Origin: Micropterix aruncella
Taxonomy: Eukaryota; Arthropoda; Insecta; Lepidoptera; Micropterigidae
Direction: 5' to 3'
Assembly: GCA_944548615.1 (NCBI GenBank)
Contig: OX155950.1
Coordinates: 33,463,170-33,527,169 of the forward strand
Length of the DNA stretch: 64,000 nucleotides
The translations under genes were made by a program, and so were the position numbers. Under the pieces are notes generated by a model. It saw nothing but the letters and a program-made list of their open reading frames with translations, had not been told where the DNA came from and did not search any database. Positions 11,480 to 23,124 of the stretch are shown piece after piece (within the stretch, counting starts at the first letter, position 1; the number at the start of each line of letters is the position of its first letter).

Positions 11480-13730
11480 TTGGGAACCTCCTGTCTATGG
11501 GATTCTATAACTAGAGCAGGGGAATAAATAACCGTTGAACTGGGGTCCTATTTTGGAAAATATATGTGTATTAAGTTTTTAATAAATTAGATATCTTTAA
11601 AAAAAATTAAACGTTCCTTTCGGTTGATTTTGTTGTATTTATCTATCCCTCTTCTCCATCTTTGGGTAAATACTCGTAAAATATATTGTCTTTATTTGAA
11701 TTATCAAGAAACTATAATCGCACAATAGCCGCCCAGCGAGTCAAGGCGGCGACGTCGCGCGCCGCGCGCCCAACGAAAGCGAAATTTCCCTCCCTTCGTC
11801 GACCGCCTGCCGTTACCCCAAGCGGAGGTATAATTCCGTCTCAGGTATACGGCCCCCCGATGGGCACTTCGTTTTGAATAGCGACTTTTTATGCAGCCGG
11901 CGTTTATGTGTGCCCTCCTATCAAGAATACGGGGACACACGTAATGAAATCTCAAGGAAGCGATAGCCGAAATGCCCGTTCGACTTTAATGTCCTAAAAG
12001 TCGCTTCATAAAATGTGCACTGGAAGTGGGGAGATTGTTCCTGAAAAGGCACTTAGAGGCTGCTATTTAAGGTGCCATAAGAGAGAACATTTAGAGACTA
12101 TGTAAATCCATTTGGTAATTAATGGTTTAACTAAAATTATAATGTTGCAACCTATCATCGCAACAAACTAAGAAATAAAACAAGGCAAAAAAGGTTTTAC
12201 TCATATTATAATTAAAAAAAACAAATACACACAGTTCATAAAAATTACAATAAACCTAGTCGAGTCTACTTTGGTACGGGCTTCGGCCTAGTTAGGACGA
12301 CTTTGTGAATTATGTTACGTACGAAAATAAATTTATTCTTCTTCTTATTCTTCATCAGAAGAATAAGTCTATGGCACACACACTCCATCCACACTCCATC
12401 CTAAATCCACACAACCACTTACGGAATTAGTTCCAATGCCATCCACGAAGAAGTTTCTGAATACAAGACGCTGGAATGCAGACACGAATTGCCAACCAGG
12501 CGTTATCGCCAAGACGCACTCGGAGCGATATGTCACTCTACGAAAGAGCGAGACAGCAGAGCACACCCAGCAGCGCAAGGCGAAGATCAACAGCGGCAGC
12601 GGCGATCTCTTTTGCTATCGTTGCTTGGACTCCGCGGCGAACGAGGAGCTTGGGATCTGCGCCGCGATCGGGCTTTCTCGCGATAGTGCATAATTACATG
12701 ACCGCGGCTTGAGAGTGAGAAAGAAGAGCGAGCGGGAAAGACATAAACATAATGCAAATTCATCGATTTTGTTTCACGGCATGTGAGACAGCGCGACGCC
12801 GGACGAAGCGAGATGTTTTGTATAGGAAAGACCATTATTACTGAATATAATCAGTATTAACTAGGATACAGGATCGCACCCCACGGACCGATTCTCATGC
12901 TTCCACAAGCTTATTTACTATATACACAATTTGCTTATATTTGAGTATTAAAAACATATACTGTAACTTTAAATTATCGCGAATTTTATTTTAAATCAAC
13001 GAAATAAAGTAGCAGCGAAAATAACACCTTCGCATCAAATGAAAATAGAATTAAAATGTATCGTTTTTATTTCTAGATAAAAGTACCAATACCGTAAGCT
13101 CAGCGTGTGGCGCGTGGCTGCAATCGAGCGGCTTGCGCTGAAAATGCGAGGCGATTCCGACTGTTTCACATCTAACAGAATTTTTGACGAAATTTCAGAG
13201 AAAAATAAGCCGAATATTTGATATCTAAAATGCTGCATGGTACAAGTACAGTGCATATATCGCTTTATGACCTTCTTCCTCTGCTCGTGTAATTGTAGCA
13301 CGACTTCAAGATTAATTTAGATCAGAAATATCCGCGGTGCGTCTATTTGCGCTGTCACATTCTCGCAGCGCCGCGCAATCCACAAAGATGAATTCCCAGA
13401 CCGACTGTTTGCCGAGCGTAAAGCACCTACCCCACCGCTTGATGCGTATTTGTTTTAATTTCAAGGGAAACTCGGCGTAGACGTCGCGGCGAGGCCGCTA
13501 AGGCCGGTATACACTACATACTTTTTCTGCAAGTTGAAATATCAAAATGCCACTATTTTAATGGGTGGAATGAAGAGCTATGTTATTACTTTTAGAAAAA
13601 TGAGCGTCGATATTAAGATGTTTGACTGAGCATTGTTTAAACAACTATAGTAACCACTTTTTGGATATTTTTGCAAGATACCTCAAAATATAATTTCATT
13701 GATAATGAAATTCCTAATTTCGTACGATTG
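11480..13730. other. Non-coding with three GC-rich islands
   Basis: GC-rich islands lie at about 11720-11870 (with alternating CpG such as cgcgcgccgcgcg), 12440-12830 and 13300-13510, separated by AT-rich DNA. Overlapping short frames in all three reflect GC content. No domain, repeat partner or splice-framed exon was recognised, so conserved regulatory DNA and decayed TEs are both possible. A 10-bp-arm hairpin sits at 12344-12367. Confidence 0.4.
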
Positions 13731-13732
13731 TA

Positions 13733-13734
<2 letters not shown>

Positions 13735-13771
<37 letters not shown>

Positions 13772-13772
13772 T
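13735..13772 (+). repeat. (AAT)n microsatellite, tail of the adjacent LINE
   Basis: About a dozen AAT/TAA units. Its position at the 3' end of the minus-strand LINE fragment suggests it is the LINE tail. Confidence 0.85.
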
Positions 13773-14016
13773 AAACGCTTTATTTGCTTTAACAAAACGG
13801 CGAGCTTATTGCCTAAAAGCAATATCTTACAGCTAACCTTAACCTAGTGGAATAACATGTTATGCGGTAAAAATAAACTAATAAATTAAATTTTAATCAT
13901 TTAAATTCAACAGGGAAACAAAACAATAAATTTAAGAGAAAAAAAACAAACAATAAACCTATAATGACGCAAGGGACGCAATAGGGAGGAAAAAATAGGG
14001 AAAAATAAGGAAAAGT

Positions 14017-14277
14017 TTATGAGCGTGGGTTCAAGTGTTCTTTGAGCCTGCGTTTGAAGCAATACAAACTAGGTGCTATCCTTATACGCGAGGGTAAAGC
14101 ATTCCAGAGACGGGCTCCACGTACAGAGAAAGAGTGCGAGAAGAAATCACTACTGTGACTAGGGATCGAGAGCAGTAGGTTGTCTTCAGATCTCAGAGGG
14201 CGCCCGTGAGAAGATAGAGGTTTGAACATACTTATAAGATATTTCGGAGCGGCCCCCTTCAGGATTCTGAAGAGCAA
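14017..14277 (-). pseudogene. LINE reverse transcriptase C-terminal fragment
   Basis: The 86-residue frame ends with the hallmark tail of CR1/L2/Rex-like reverse transcriptases: SHSFSVRGARLWNALPSRIR (residues ~47-66), then a hydrophobic/basic FKRRLKEHL. An upstream P-hydrophobic motif (KGAAPKYLISMFKPL) is also typical. The polymerase core and endonuclease are absent, so this is a relic. The family call rests on motif recognition; the exact clade is unresolved. Confidence 0.8.
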
Positions 14278-14671
14278 ACCTAGGACTCTCGTATCTCTCC
14301 TTTCTCGATATTACCCGATATTAATCGATATTACCCGTCTTTATATGTATATTAAACACATATAGGTGCAGTGTATGACAGGCTTTATACGAGCAATAAC
14401 TTCGGAAACGTTTGTTTGTCATCCGATATGAACTTAACGGCGAACTCGCCCGCAATATAATCTTCCTGTCCTTATCACCCCCAGCCCCCAACCCAACATC
14501 AATTACTTTTAACATCATCCTTTAATACGAATCTCGAAGAGGTATACAACGTATATAACATAAATTCATCAAACTAAAATTTTAAAATTGAATTAGCAGA
14601 ATTTAAAACTTTCTAGCGTCTGTAGTCACGTTGGCAGTCTGGTTTTCGATTTTTACTAAAGTTTAGTACTT

Positions 14672-14797
14672 TTGGGCTCGGTCAGTACTTGGATGGGTGC
14701 CGAGCTATAAATGCCCGCCTAAAAGATATTACCAATAGGCGACTAGGTGAGTTCCACGAAAACGCACTAGTCTTGTGGGTAAAACAGAAAAAAAAAC
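14672..14797 (+). mobile_element. 5S-rRNA-derived SINE, copy S1
   Basis: The start resembles the 5S rRNA C-box region (ggtcagtacttggatgggtg). It is followed by a body shared with S3 and S4: aaatgcccgcctaaaag, accaataggcgac, gagttccac, and cttgtgggtaaaa ahead of an A-rich tail. The 5S A-box half is missing, so the copy is 5'-truncated. Confidence 0.75.
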
Positions 14798-15087
14798 TAC
14801 ATGTGACACGCATTGATTATGTAGCGTATTAGATTGCTCACTTCTATAGGACATTTTGGCAACCATTTTTTGTCGTCGAAATTCAGGGGGCGCTATTAGC
14901 ATTGACGTCAAAAGTAATAACAATTTATTCGGCCATCTACCTATAATAACATTGAAGATGAATGTTTTTTTATAAAGGGCCGTTTGATTATAAACACCCA
15001 ATAATTTAACCAGCGATCGCAATTTTTTGTATAGGTTAGAATGACATCATTATATGGCATTTTATCTAGATAGACTAATATGTCTAT

Positions 15088-15155
15088 AGCCACATTGTAG
15101 CGCCCGTAGCCACGATGACACTGGTTATCGTCGTTGTTACCGAAGCCCTTTAATT
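15088..15155 (+). mobile_element. 5S-rRNA-derived SINE, head fragment S2
   Basis: Carries the 5' head of the family (tagcgcccgtagccacgatg, a CGGTTnTCGT-like segment, then caccgaag-like sequence), matching the reverse complement of 31130-31190. It breaks off before the C box. Confidence 0.6.
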
Positions 15156-15384
15156 TGTGAAGTAAAAATTCGCCCGTACCGTTTCGAACGTGAAACCGTC
15201 GAGCGTGAAATCGGCGTGAATCGACGGCCTTGAGAAAAACGTCCATCAGTTATAAACCACTATACGGATCATAAAAAGAAGAACTGTAAAATGATCGCAT
15301 TGAATATGAATTTTTATTTTGCCGAAGGTAGGCGATCGTCCCGAGCGGGACGTTAGAGGGGTTGGAGGGACATTGGAGGGGTTT

Positions 15385-15540
15385 AGCAGCGCGGTCACTG
15401 AGATGGGTGACCGCCTGAGTGTTTGACTGCGTGATGCTACAAATGCCCACCTAGAAGATGGTTCCAATAGGCAACAAGGCGGGTTCCACAAAAAGGCATA
15501 TATATGCCTTGTGGGTAAAAAAAAAAATAATTAAAAAAAA
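15385..15540 (+). mobile_element. 5S-rRNA-derived SINE, copy S3
   Basis: The 5S-like segment ggtcactgagatgggtgacc continues into tgtttgactgcgtgatgcta, then the SINE body (atgcccacctagaagatgg, ccaataggcaacaaggcggg) and cttgtgggt with an A-rich tail. A small palindrome around ggcatatatatgcc precedes the tail. Confidence 0.75.
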
Positions 15541-15544
15541 TACG

Positions 15545-18095
15545 TATTGAAACTTGTACACCAAATTTAAAATTAACATTGTTATGTAAAATTGTCAAAT
15601 TTAACATAATAATCTATTTTAGGAACATTAGCGCCATCTAAATTTTGCATTTCGTAGTAAAATACTGGTTTCTATATCGCCTTTTAAGCCCTTAGTCAAT
15701 CCAATACGCTTTATAATCAATACTATTATTATACTCAAGAGCAATATTACTCTGGAGCAAACCCAGAAGTTATTGATCAAGAATTTTTAGCTTATGATAT
15801 TACGATGAAGATTGTATCCTTTCTGCGGAATAAAAGGCATAAAAAGCGGGTACGTTAGACCGAATAACGCACTTACCCTGCATAATAATTCTCACTTAAA
15901 AGTCAATATGTTGATCTGAATAAATACTTATTTACCCAACGAAACGCTGCGGCCTACCCTCTCGAATGAAATGAATAACAAACAACGCCTACATTTACCC
16001 TTAACTTTCAAACAAACTTTGCTATTACGAAAAAGAATATTTTTTCATGATACAAAAGAGGCTGGCAGCAAGCTTATATCGTCCTGATTATTTACCATCA
16101 GTATTCAATGAATGAGAGAGTGAAAGAGAGGGATAGAGGGAAGGATAGCGAGATGAAAGAATACTATATGCACCTGACTCATATGATAAGTTATCATATA
16201 ATAGGTTTCCGGTTCTGTGTCCATATATCGTCAAATGTGAAAGCTTGAAAAGAATATATGTAAGTAATATTGATCGTGAATAAGTCGTAATTAAAAATGT
16301 AATTTTGTATCAGAATATAGGGGGTGGTTTCCCGAACGTTTACGCAAGGGGAAGACATAGGGATGAGTTCGTAAATAATACGAAACGTTTTAAGGAGTTC
16401 GCATTTTTGGAAGTGTTTCTTAACTAAACGTTTCTAGAAATACATGATTTAAAAGGATTAGAAGGTCGACTTCTTCCTAAAAGTATCTTGAAATTATTCA
16501 GGATATTCAAAAGATCACAAAGATAAAGACGTATGTTATGGAGCAACTTTTTGTCAATGATGTGGAAAGACATTTTTTTCAGAGCAGACGGTCAGCAAGA
16601 CTTTTAGAGGCACCCAAAAATATTGGCTTTATTTATTTGGCTCTTTATATAAGTAATTTTTGAGCATTTTTTATTTTACTTTTAAGCTCTGTAAAATAGA
16701 CGGATTGAAGGGCGTCTCGATTGCCTTTTGCCGATTTCTTTTACCGGAATGGAACCGAATGTCCTCATGACCTTAGCCTTTTACAACTTCCCAGATTCTT
16801 TATTAATGTTTTAGGCATCATTTTGTTTAATATCGAATGATTGCTTTCTTACACTCATTTGATTTACCAAAAGCGTTATCCATCGTATCCTCACCTTTAT
16901 CCATCCCTGGGCAAAAATATAAAAAATGGTATATTGTCACCGTAGCATAACTTATTGGCTTATATTTGTATTAGTTTATTTTAAATTTAATTCCATTACT
17001 TCTATGTTTACTGTTGGATGATAATTAAAAAAAATGTTTATCAAATTGTCGACGGTCGAATTCGTTTTTTATCTTATTTATAATGTCAAATAACTGCGAT
17101 AGTCTCCAATTTCATAATATGTATATTGTATAAAACGAGTACTTTTTCACTTACTAAATTATTTAATTATTAAAAAATGTCTATTTGTACGTCATTTTTA
17201 TTTATTATGATGATAGTAACCATTTTTTATATTATTAAATTTACTATGATTGTATAGCTTTTAAGGATTAAGAATAACTACTCATAGAGTTATTTAGGTT
17301 CATATATATATATTTACAACAATTTAAATGTCCGCATTAGACCAGGTTAGGTGACATAAAAACAGGATCACTGTTTTAGGACATTTTTATATTGGCAACA
17401 GTTTTGTGTTCATTTGTTAATACATTTTTTGAGAGTGGATTTTTGTCTAGGACATTTTAATTGTATCTTTTTTTCCATTTTACTGTTGATTTTTGTACAT
17501 TACAAATTAAGTAATTACATAAATAAATTAAATTAAATTTATTGACGCCTGAAAGTCTTCTTCTTTTTCCCGGCTAGTCATACGACTCGCCGACGGATTT
17601 ATGAAATTAGTCATCCCGTGATAGAGGGATATTTTCCGTGGGGGACCGCAAGGCCTGCGTCGGCCCTCGCCGCCCTCGCCGCCCTTTCTCGCCAGCCGAC
17701 GACGACGTGAAAGGCCGGGTCGGCGATGTACTGTGCAGATTTCTTTAATCATATTTTTATACGTTTTAATTTGTTTGGCGCTGCTTGAGTTTCTTATTAA
17801 AGAGGGGCTGGGCGAACTTGTTGTCAAGGGCGATGCACGCGACCGATAATCAATAACGAAAGTTAAACCAATACAACGAGGGGTCGCTTGTTGCGCGGGG
17901 CTGTGGGATTGTGGCTCGATTTTATGTATAATATTAATCTTCATACCTACTTCAATTACAAGGCCAAACACAATAGAAATCGAAGTGGCGAATAGGTCTC
18001 AAGAAAAGCAAGAATAAACCCTGATTATTACAATTATTATTTATTATTACACTTACAATAATTGATGTTGCAGTTGATAATGATGTTATTTATTT
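15545..18095. other. AT-rich non-coding with one GC island
   Basis: Mostly AT-rich, with no gene recognised. A GC-rich island at about 17560-17900 contains repeated gccctcgcc units and is crossed by a 147-residue minus-strand frame (17528-17971) without a known domain. I regard that frame as compositional. Confidence 0.4.
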
Positions 18096-18099
18096 ATTT

Positions 18100-18470
18100 T
18101 TTACAAGACTGCCTAACATATAGGGAGTGTTATGTGTTCAGTATTCATCTAAGTATATTTTCTGATTTAAAAGTATATTATATATTGTAAGAATCGTTAG
18201 TTCATCCCAAGTGTCATACAGTACTATCCAAATAGCAAGTAAATATGTAGCTATCTAAATGTGCAAATCTCCAAATGTCAATAAATTAACATAAATATAT
18301 CGTGTTTAGTGTCAAATGAAAGGCCTGATTAAGTACATCTCAAAAATATATATGTATCTATATGGATAAATAAATAAACATTAAATAGTTTATTAAAAAC
18401 CATAATAAAATATTTATAAATACAGTAGTTCACTTTTTTGTAAAGGCAGTTGTGTTTTTTATACCTTTTA
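18100..18470 (+). mobile_element. Family W dispersed repeat, copy W1
   Basis: Collinear with 30152-30560 and 38780-39170, and inverted relative to 28480-28813 and 55498-55852. Landmarks are gcctaacatatagggagtg at the start, ccaaatctccaaatgt, aaatatatcgtgtttagtg, atatggataaata and tacagtagttcac near the end. No coding content, TIRs or tRNA-like head seen. It is probably the 3' portion of a non-LTR element or a SINE-like sequence. Confidence 0.8.
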
Positions 18471-18480
18471 AAATATATAT

Positions 18481-18663
<183 letters not shown>

Positions 18664-18962
18664 CTGGTTTATCTAGGAATTATGTTATAAGACCGGTAGT
18701 AAGAGAATATATTTCAGTTGAAGAATAATGCTTTAAATACTGTACGCTTACCTACTATCCTAGTAAAATACTTCGACATTCTTCATATTCACAGTACCTT
18801 TTTTTCTGGTGATTTTTTTATATTTACGAGATTGAAAAAATATGTTAAAATCCGAAAATTAGAAGATGATGAAGAAAAGTCGCCGCGGTGTAGAAATTTT
18901 AAGGTGCTTAGGGTAAAGAGTTTTTCAAATTGAAATTTTAAATTAGGTAAAAGATATGTAAG

Positions 18963-19855
18963 TGTATACAATACAATACAATACAATCAACTACTCCAGT
19001 AGATAGGCATTCCTATACTTGGATGCGTCACAAAATTAAATGCTAAAAATTTCATTATTATAAACATAACTATCGTGATAGTTGTCATGGCTGTAATATT
19101 ATATTCAATATTACCTACATACAAATAATCAAAATATGCTAATGTGATGAGTCAGGGAGAATATTATATTAAAATAGAAATGCAAATTCTATGTAGAATA
19201 ATCAAAAAATATATATTTTATTGCCAATCCAGCAATATGCCTTCGTATTTTTTTTAAAAAATGAATTTAATTATATGAAAATTAGAATGTCAGCTATCAT
19301 AATACCATTATGTTTAAAACTTTACGCATTTCATTAATCATCAACATGGAAAATAAACTCAGAATTTTCAAACTCCCTTATACCATAAATTGGGTTTCTT
19401 ACCAAATTATGTATAATTATCTTTTTAAATTGGTCCTCTCCAAGGCTTTTCATTTGCTCTGGAATCTTATTATAGAAGGACAAATTTTGGTGAATAAAAC
19501 TGTTTCGCACTTTGCTAAGTCGCTGTCGGTTTATGTGGAGATTGGATTTATTCCTCGTATCGTGATGATGAAAATCACTATTCACCGGAGCTTCTGTTAG
19601 GTGTCTACGAGCGTACATAATATTTTGGTAGATGTAAGAAGAAAATAGAGTCATTATTCCTGATTTTACAAATAGCGGCTTACAAGAACTTCTTGGTGAG
19701 ACTCTATATAAACTGCGTACCGCTCTTTTCTGGAGGAGAAAAATTCTTTTTGAGTTTGGTGCCATTCCCCAAAACAGTAGGCCATACGTTATTAGGGAGT
19801 GGAAATATGCAAAATAAACGGATTTAGCTGCTTCAAAACCGCATAACATAACCGC
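18963..19855 (-). mobile_element. LINE family A, (TATTG)n-tailed, copy A1
   Basis: Minus-strand element with a short TATTG-repeat tail at the left (aatacaatacaatacaatc on plus), a 3' UTR collinear with 59960-60340, and the reverse transcriptase C-terminus at 19334-19849. It is 5'-truncated at about 19855. The 3' UTR holds a small palindrome (aactatcgtgatagtt) conserved in the other copy. Confidence 0.85.
19334..19849 (-). pseudogene. LINE reverse transcriptase C-terminus (family A)
   Basis: The 171-residue open frame begins in the RT thumb region: SLITYGLLFWG (residues ~18-28), then LLQKRAVRSLYRV, SCKPLF, IMTLFSSYIYQNIMYAR and a DTRNKSNLHINRQRLSKV segment, ending with a hydrophobic FYNKIPEQMK tail. 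This order is characteristic of Jockey/CR1/Daphne-type RTs in insects. The catalytic palm (YADD) and endonuclease lie in the lost 5' part. About 75-80% of residues look the same as at 59489-59959 by eye. No start codon is meaningful because of the 5' truncation. Confidence 0.9.
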
Positions 19856-19889
19856 ATAACCGTATTAACATAAAATGAAAATAAAATAA

Positions 19890-20251
19890 TACACTCAAGA
19901 GTTATGAATCCAGATCACCAATATCTATGAAACTATGAGTGCTTGCTTATTTATTTATTACCATATTAATAATGAACATTAACTACCAGGATCGCTTGTT
20001 ATATTTTTTTTGTGAGAGAACAGAAGCAAAATAAAAAATGCAATGAATTCGTATTTAGATTTTTTTAAAAAATATTTATTTTATTTGAGCCTTTTTCATA
20101 GCATTTCGTTACAGAAACTAAAAAGTTTTAGAATTATCTTATGTAGTATTAAATTATCAATAAAATGCTTTCTATTTGAATAAGGTAGCGTTCTTAGTTT
20201 CCGAGATATTAAGTTTATGTTAGTGGCCCAGATTCATTGCTCTTGAGTGTA
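19890..20251 (+). mobile_element. TA-flanked MITE, copy M1 (362 bp)
   Basis: Ends read tacactcaagag at the left and ctcttgagtgta at the right, forming terminal inverted repeats that extend imperfectly inward. It shares internal sequence in inverted orientation with 42512-42879. The TA at each end suggests the TA duplication of Tc1/mariner elements. Confidence 0.75.
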
Positions 20252-20334
20252 TTTAATAAAAGTGTATTTTATGCCATAGTATATATTATTGTCAATATAA
20301 TTGTCACTTTTATTTGAATGCCATAGTATATATT

Positions 20335-20642
20335 GGGTCCGATTGCGTTTCTTTGTGAACTAAAAATGAAATTGGTTAAAGCGATCTAGGTAGAGCAATA
20401 CTTTAGAGCGGAATATGAAACGAACAATCGTCGATAAAAATTATCTGTCGAACTTTTACTCGTCCGAATAAATTTGAACACATTTCGTGCGGTGTGAGCT
20501 TCAGATGCTTTATCTTTTGTGGGTAGTTTTAATGCGAGAAAGTGACAACCGTTCATTTCACACTCCGCTCTAGCGTATTGCCCTGTCTCGTTCACACGGA
20601 CTAATTTCTGATTTTAGTTCACGAAGAAACGCAATCGAGCCC
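20335..20642 (+). mobile_element. 308-bp TIR MITE, copy N1
   Basis: 31-bp terminal inverted repeats: the left end gggtccgattgcgtttcttt and its continuation match the right end with about 28 of 31 identities. ATT lies outside both ends, consistent with a 3-bp target duplication of the PIF/Harbinger type. The minus-strand frame 20386-20595 is incidental. Confidence 0.85.
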
Positions 20643-20649
20643 ATTATGT

Positions 20650-21355
20650 AGTTATGAGTGAAACGTGAGTTTAATTAAAACTATTTTATTTTTTGTTTCA
20701 CTACCAATATGGAATCAATTTTATTTCATGTGAACGGACATGCAAATTGTTACTTTATTGCTAAGATAATGGCTTTTAACATCGCGCTTTTGCATATTCG
20801 AGTACGTATCCGTATTCCATTTTCGTGTTAACCCCCGAAAAATAAACAACCCCTCGACAAGCGGCTGTCACTCGAATGACGTCAATCATAGAATGACAGC
20901 CGACATCTACGATCTCTACCTCACTTACCCACATGTAGGGTATCATTCGGATTTCATGTCATATCATAATAATTTGTATACTACACGAAAAGAATCGACG
21001 AAGTACCAGCTCTGGTAATACTCGCTATCTCTTTACGTCTAGCAGGTTAAAACTGGAGCAATGATATGTTACGGTTACGTAATGAGGGTGGCCAATTATT
21101 AAAACCTTATTAAAAAACTGCAATTTGTCTAACGAAATTATTTTCTTCGTCATACAATACCTCTCCATTAATGAAGACCTGGCAGTTGATTAATTTACTT
21201 GCTTTACCGTTATTTTTACAAACTTTATATTAACTTCCAATGTTCGTATTTAAGTTGTCCGTTTCAAAATTTTGAAAACCATTTTTAACCACTTACTGGT
21301 ATACGATTGAGCTGAAATTTGGAATACTTATGTAACTATGACAATGCAATAGTAT
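20650..21355. other. AT-rich non-coding
   Basis: No gene or repeat partner recognised. Confidence 0.45.
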
Positions 21356-21395
21356 TGTAGGGCTGATTTGATGTTGGATCCGAATGTAGGGATTT

Positions 21396-21790
21396 GAACT
21401 CCCTGATGGCTAATAGTGGGACAGTCGAATTTGGGCTAGTATGTTTTGTTATCATGAGTACTTTCCATTACAAATGATGTCAAGGGACTGAAGATGGAGC
21501 CGGAAGTCCCTGATGGAACTCCCTGATGAAAAGGGCTAAAATAGTCGAGTTTGAGCTCGTTTATTTTGTTGTCTTGACTACTTTGCAATACACATGATGA
21601 CGAAGGTCTGAAGATGGAGCCGAGGGATTGCCACTGAACTCCCTGATGGAATGTGCTAAGACAGTCGAGTTTGGGCTCGTTATTTGTCATGAGTACTGTT
21701 GCCATGAGTACTTTCCATTACACATTATGACGATGGTCTGAAGTTGGAGCCGGGAGATTGACACTGGTACTCCCTGGTGGTACGTAAAGC
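21396..21790 (+). repeat. Tandem repeat, ~120-130 bp period, about 3 copies
   Basis: The marker gaactccctgatgg recurs at 21396, 21516, 21635 and (as gtactccctggtgg) 21767. Each unit also carries acagtcgagtttgggctcgt, gagtactttccattaca and tctgaagatggagccg. Units are diverged, so this is an old minisatellite. The minus frame 21436-21705 is a by-product of the periodicity. Confidence 0.85.
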
Positions 21791-21799
21791 TTGTTTTTA

Positions 21800-23105
21800 A
21801 AAACAAGACACAACAAACAATTACTTTTAATTTTATTTTTTCCATTGGGATTTTAATGTTCGACATCCTGTATTCCCTTCATAACAAAACACACGATTTT
21901 GCGCCTTGATTGATATATTTTATTGTCTTTATTTCATATCTTATATTTCAAGTAAGTTCACACAAGGAAAAATAATGACTTTTAAATTAAAATAAAGCCA
22001 CAAATTGATTCAACTCAATCCTATGCAACCCGAGGAACGTCACAGATATAACTGAGCGTACGCCCGTGATGTGCGATTCACGACTTATTTAAGATTGCGA
22101 CCTGACATATTAAAAACAAAGTTTATTAGTAGAGATTATATGTAGAGACAAAAAAAAAATATTATAAGCATATTAAATAATATTATGCCTGGCAGGCATC
22201 AGGCACCGCTAACCGACGGACAAATCTTTCGGATTGTTAATATTCATCAAGCGAATCCTCCTCTACGTTCAGTAGAGCGTCGTCAAACATACACAACCAT
22301 CAGCACGTAATAACCACAATATTTTACTTTTTCAAAAAAAAAAAAAAAACAGGTACTCTCTTCATATCTGGTCCATTTAACAGGCTTAAACACTAATTAG
22401 ATAATTAATTATGTAAATAATCATGTCTACAGTATGTCTATAATTATGTCTACAGGAAATTTAGTAATAAACGCAAATTGTTTCCGAAAGTTTCTGAACG
22501 TCTGAAATTTCTGAAAGTCTACATACAAGTTACAATTCTACATACAAGTTTTTTCAAAATAAATATACCATATTATTATTTGTTTTTTTACGTAACCTAT
22601 GACTGTTGTCCTATAATTTTTTTTTTGTTTAATACAAAACAAATAATCATGCGTTTAAGGGTTACATTATTTATTTGCATAGCTGCTACATTTAAAAAAC
22701 GGGAAAGGCGGCAATTTTGCAAATTTGTCACAACGAAAAGAAAAGCTTTGACATGATGAATACAAACGGCCTAAAAACGACGCATTCATTGCGCGAAAAG
22801 TACGTTCGATTCAACCCCTGGCGCGTGTACCCACTTACAGTGCAGTCGATATTTGTCGGGTATGCAAATATTTAAGCTCGCCTCTATTATTTGCATATTT
22901 ACGTGCGGCCTCTGTACGTATATTTGCGCTTGAAGTACAACTAAGTGCGCCCGCTACGCACACATGCATACGTGACTGATTGGGAGCTTATTTAATCCGA
23001 GCCTTAACCGAATGAAATGACTCATCTGGACTAGCGTATCATTATATATCATTGGCGCTGGTTAGAGATACGTTAACGGAATTATATTTTAATTATTTAA
23101 TATTT
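21800..23105. other. AT-rich non-coding with an octamer-bearing GC patch
   Basis: No gene recognised. At about 22790-23000 composition shifts to GC and two octamer motifs face each other: ATGCAAAT at 22862 and ATTTGCAT at 22889. The A run near 22337-22351 has no identified LINE attached. Confidence 0.4.
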
Positions 23106-23124
23106 AAAAGAATGTTTAATTATT

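Larger units (their letters stand above)
13733..14300 (-). mobile_element. CR1/L2-like LINE 3' terminus
   Basis: It comprises the C-terminal reading frame at 14017-14277, a 3' untranslated stretch, and the (AAT)n tail at the left edge. The element is 5'-truncated just upstream of the frame, as is usual for target-primed reverse transcription. Confidence 0.75.

Noticed and set aside
17528..17971. 147-residue minus-strand frame, Arg/Gly/Pro-rich
   Set aside because: Compositional, driven by gccctcgcc repeats; no recognisable motif or start context.
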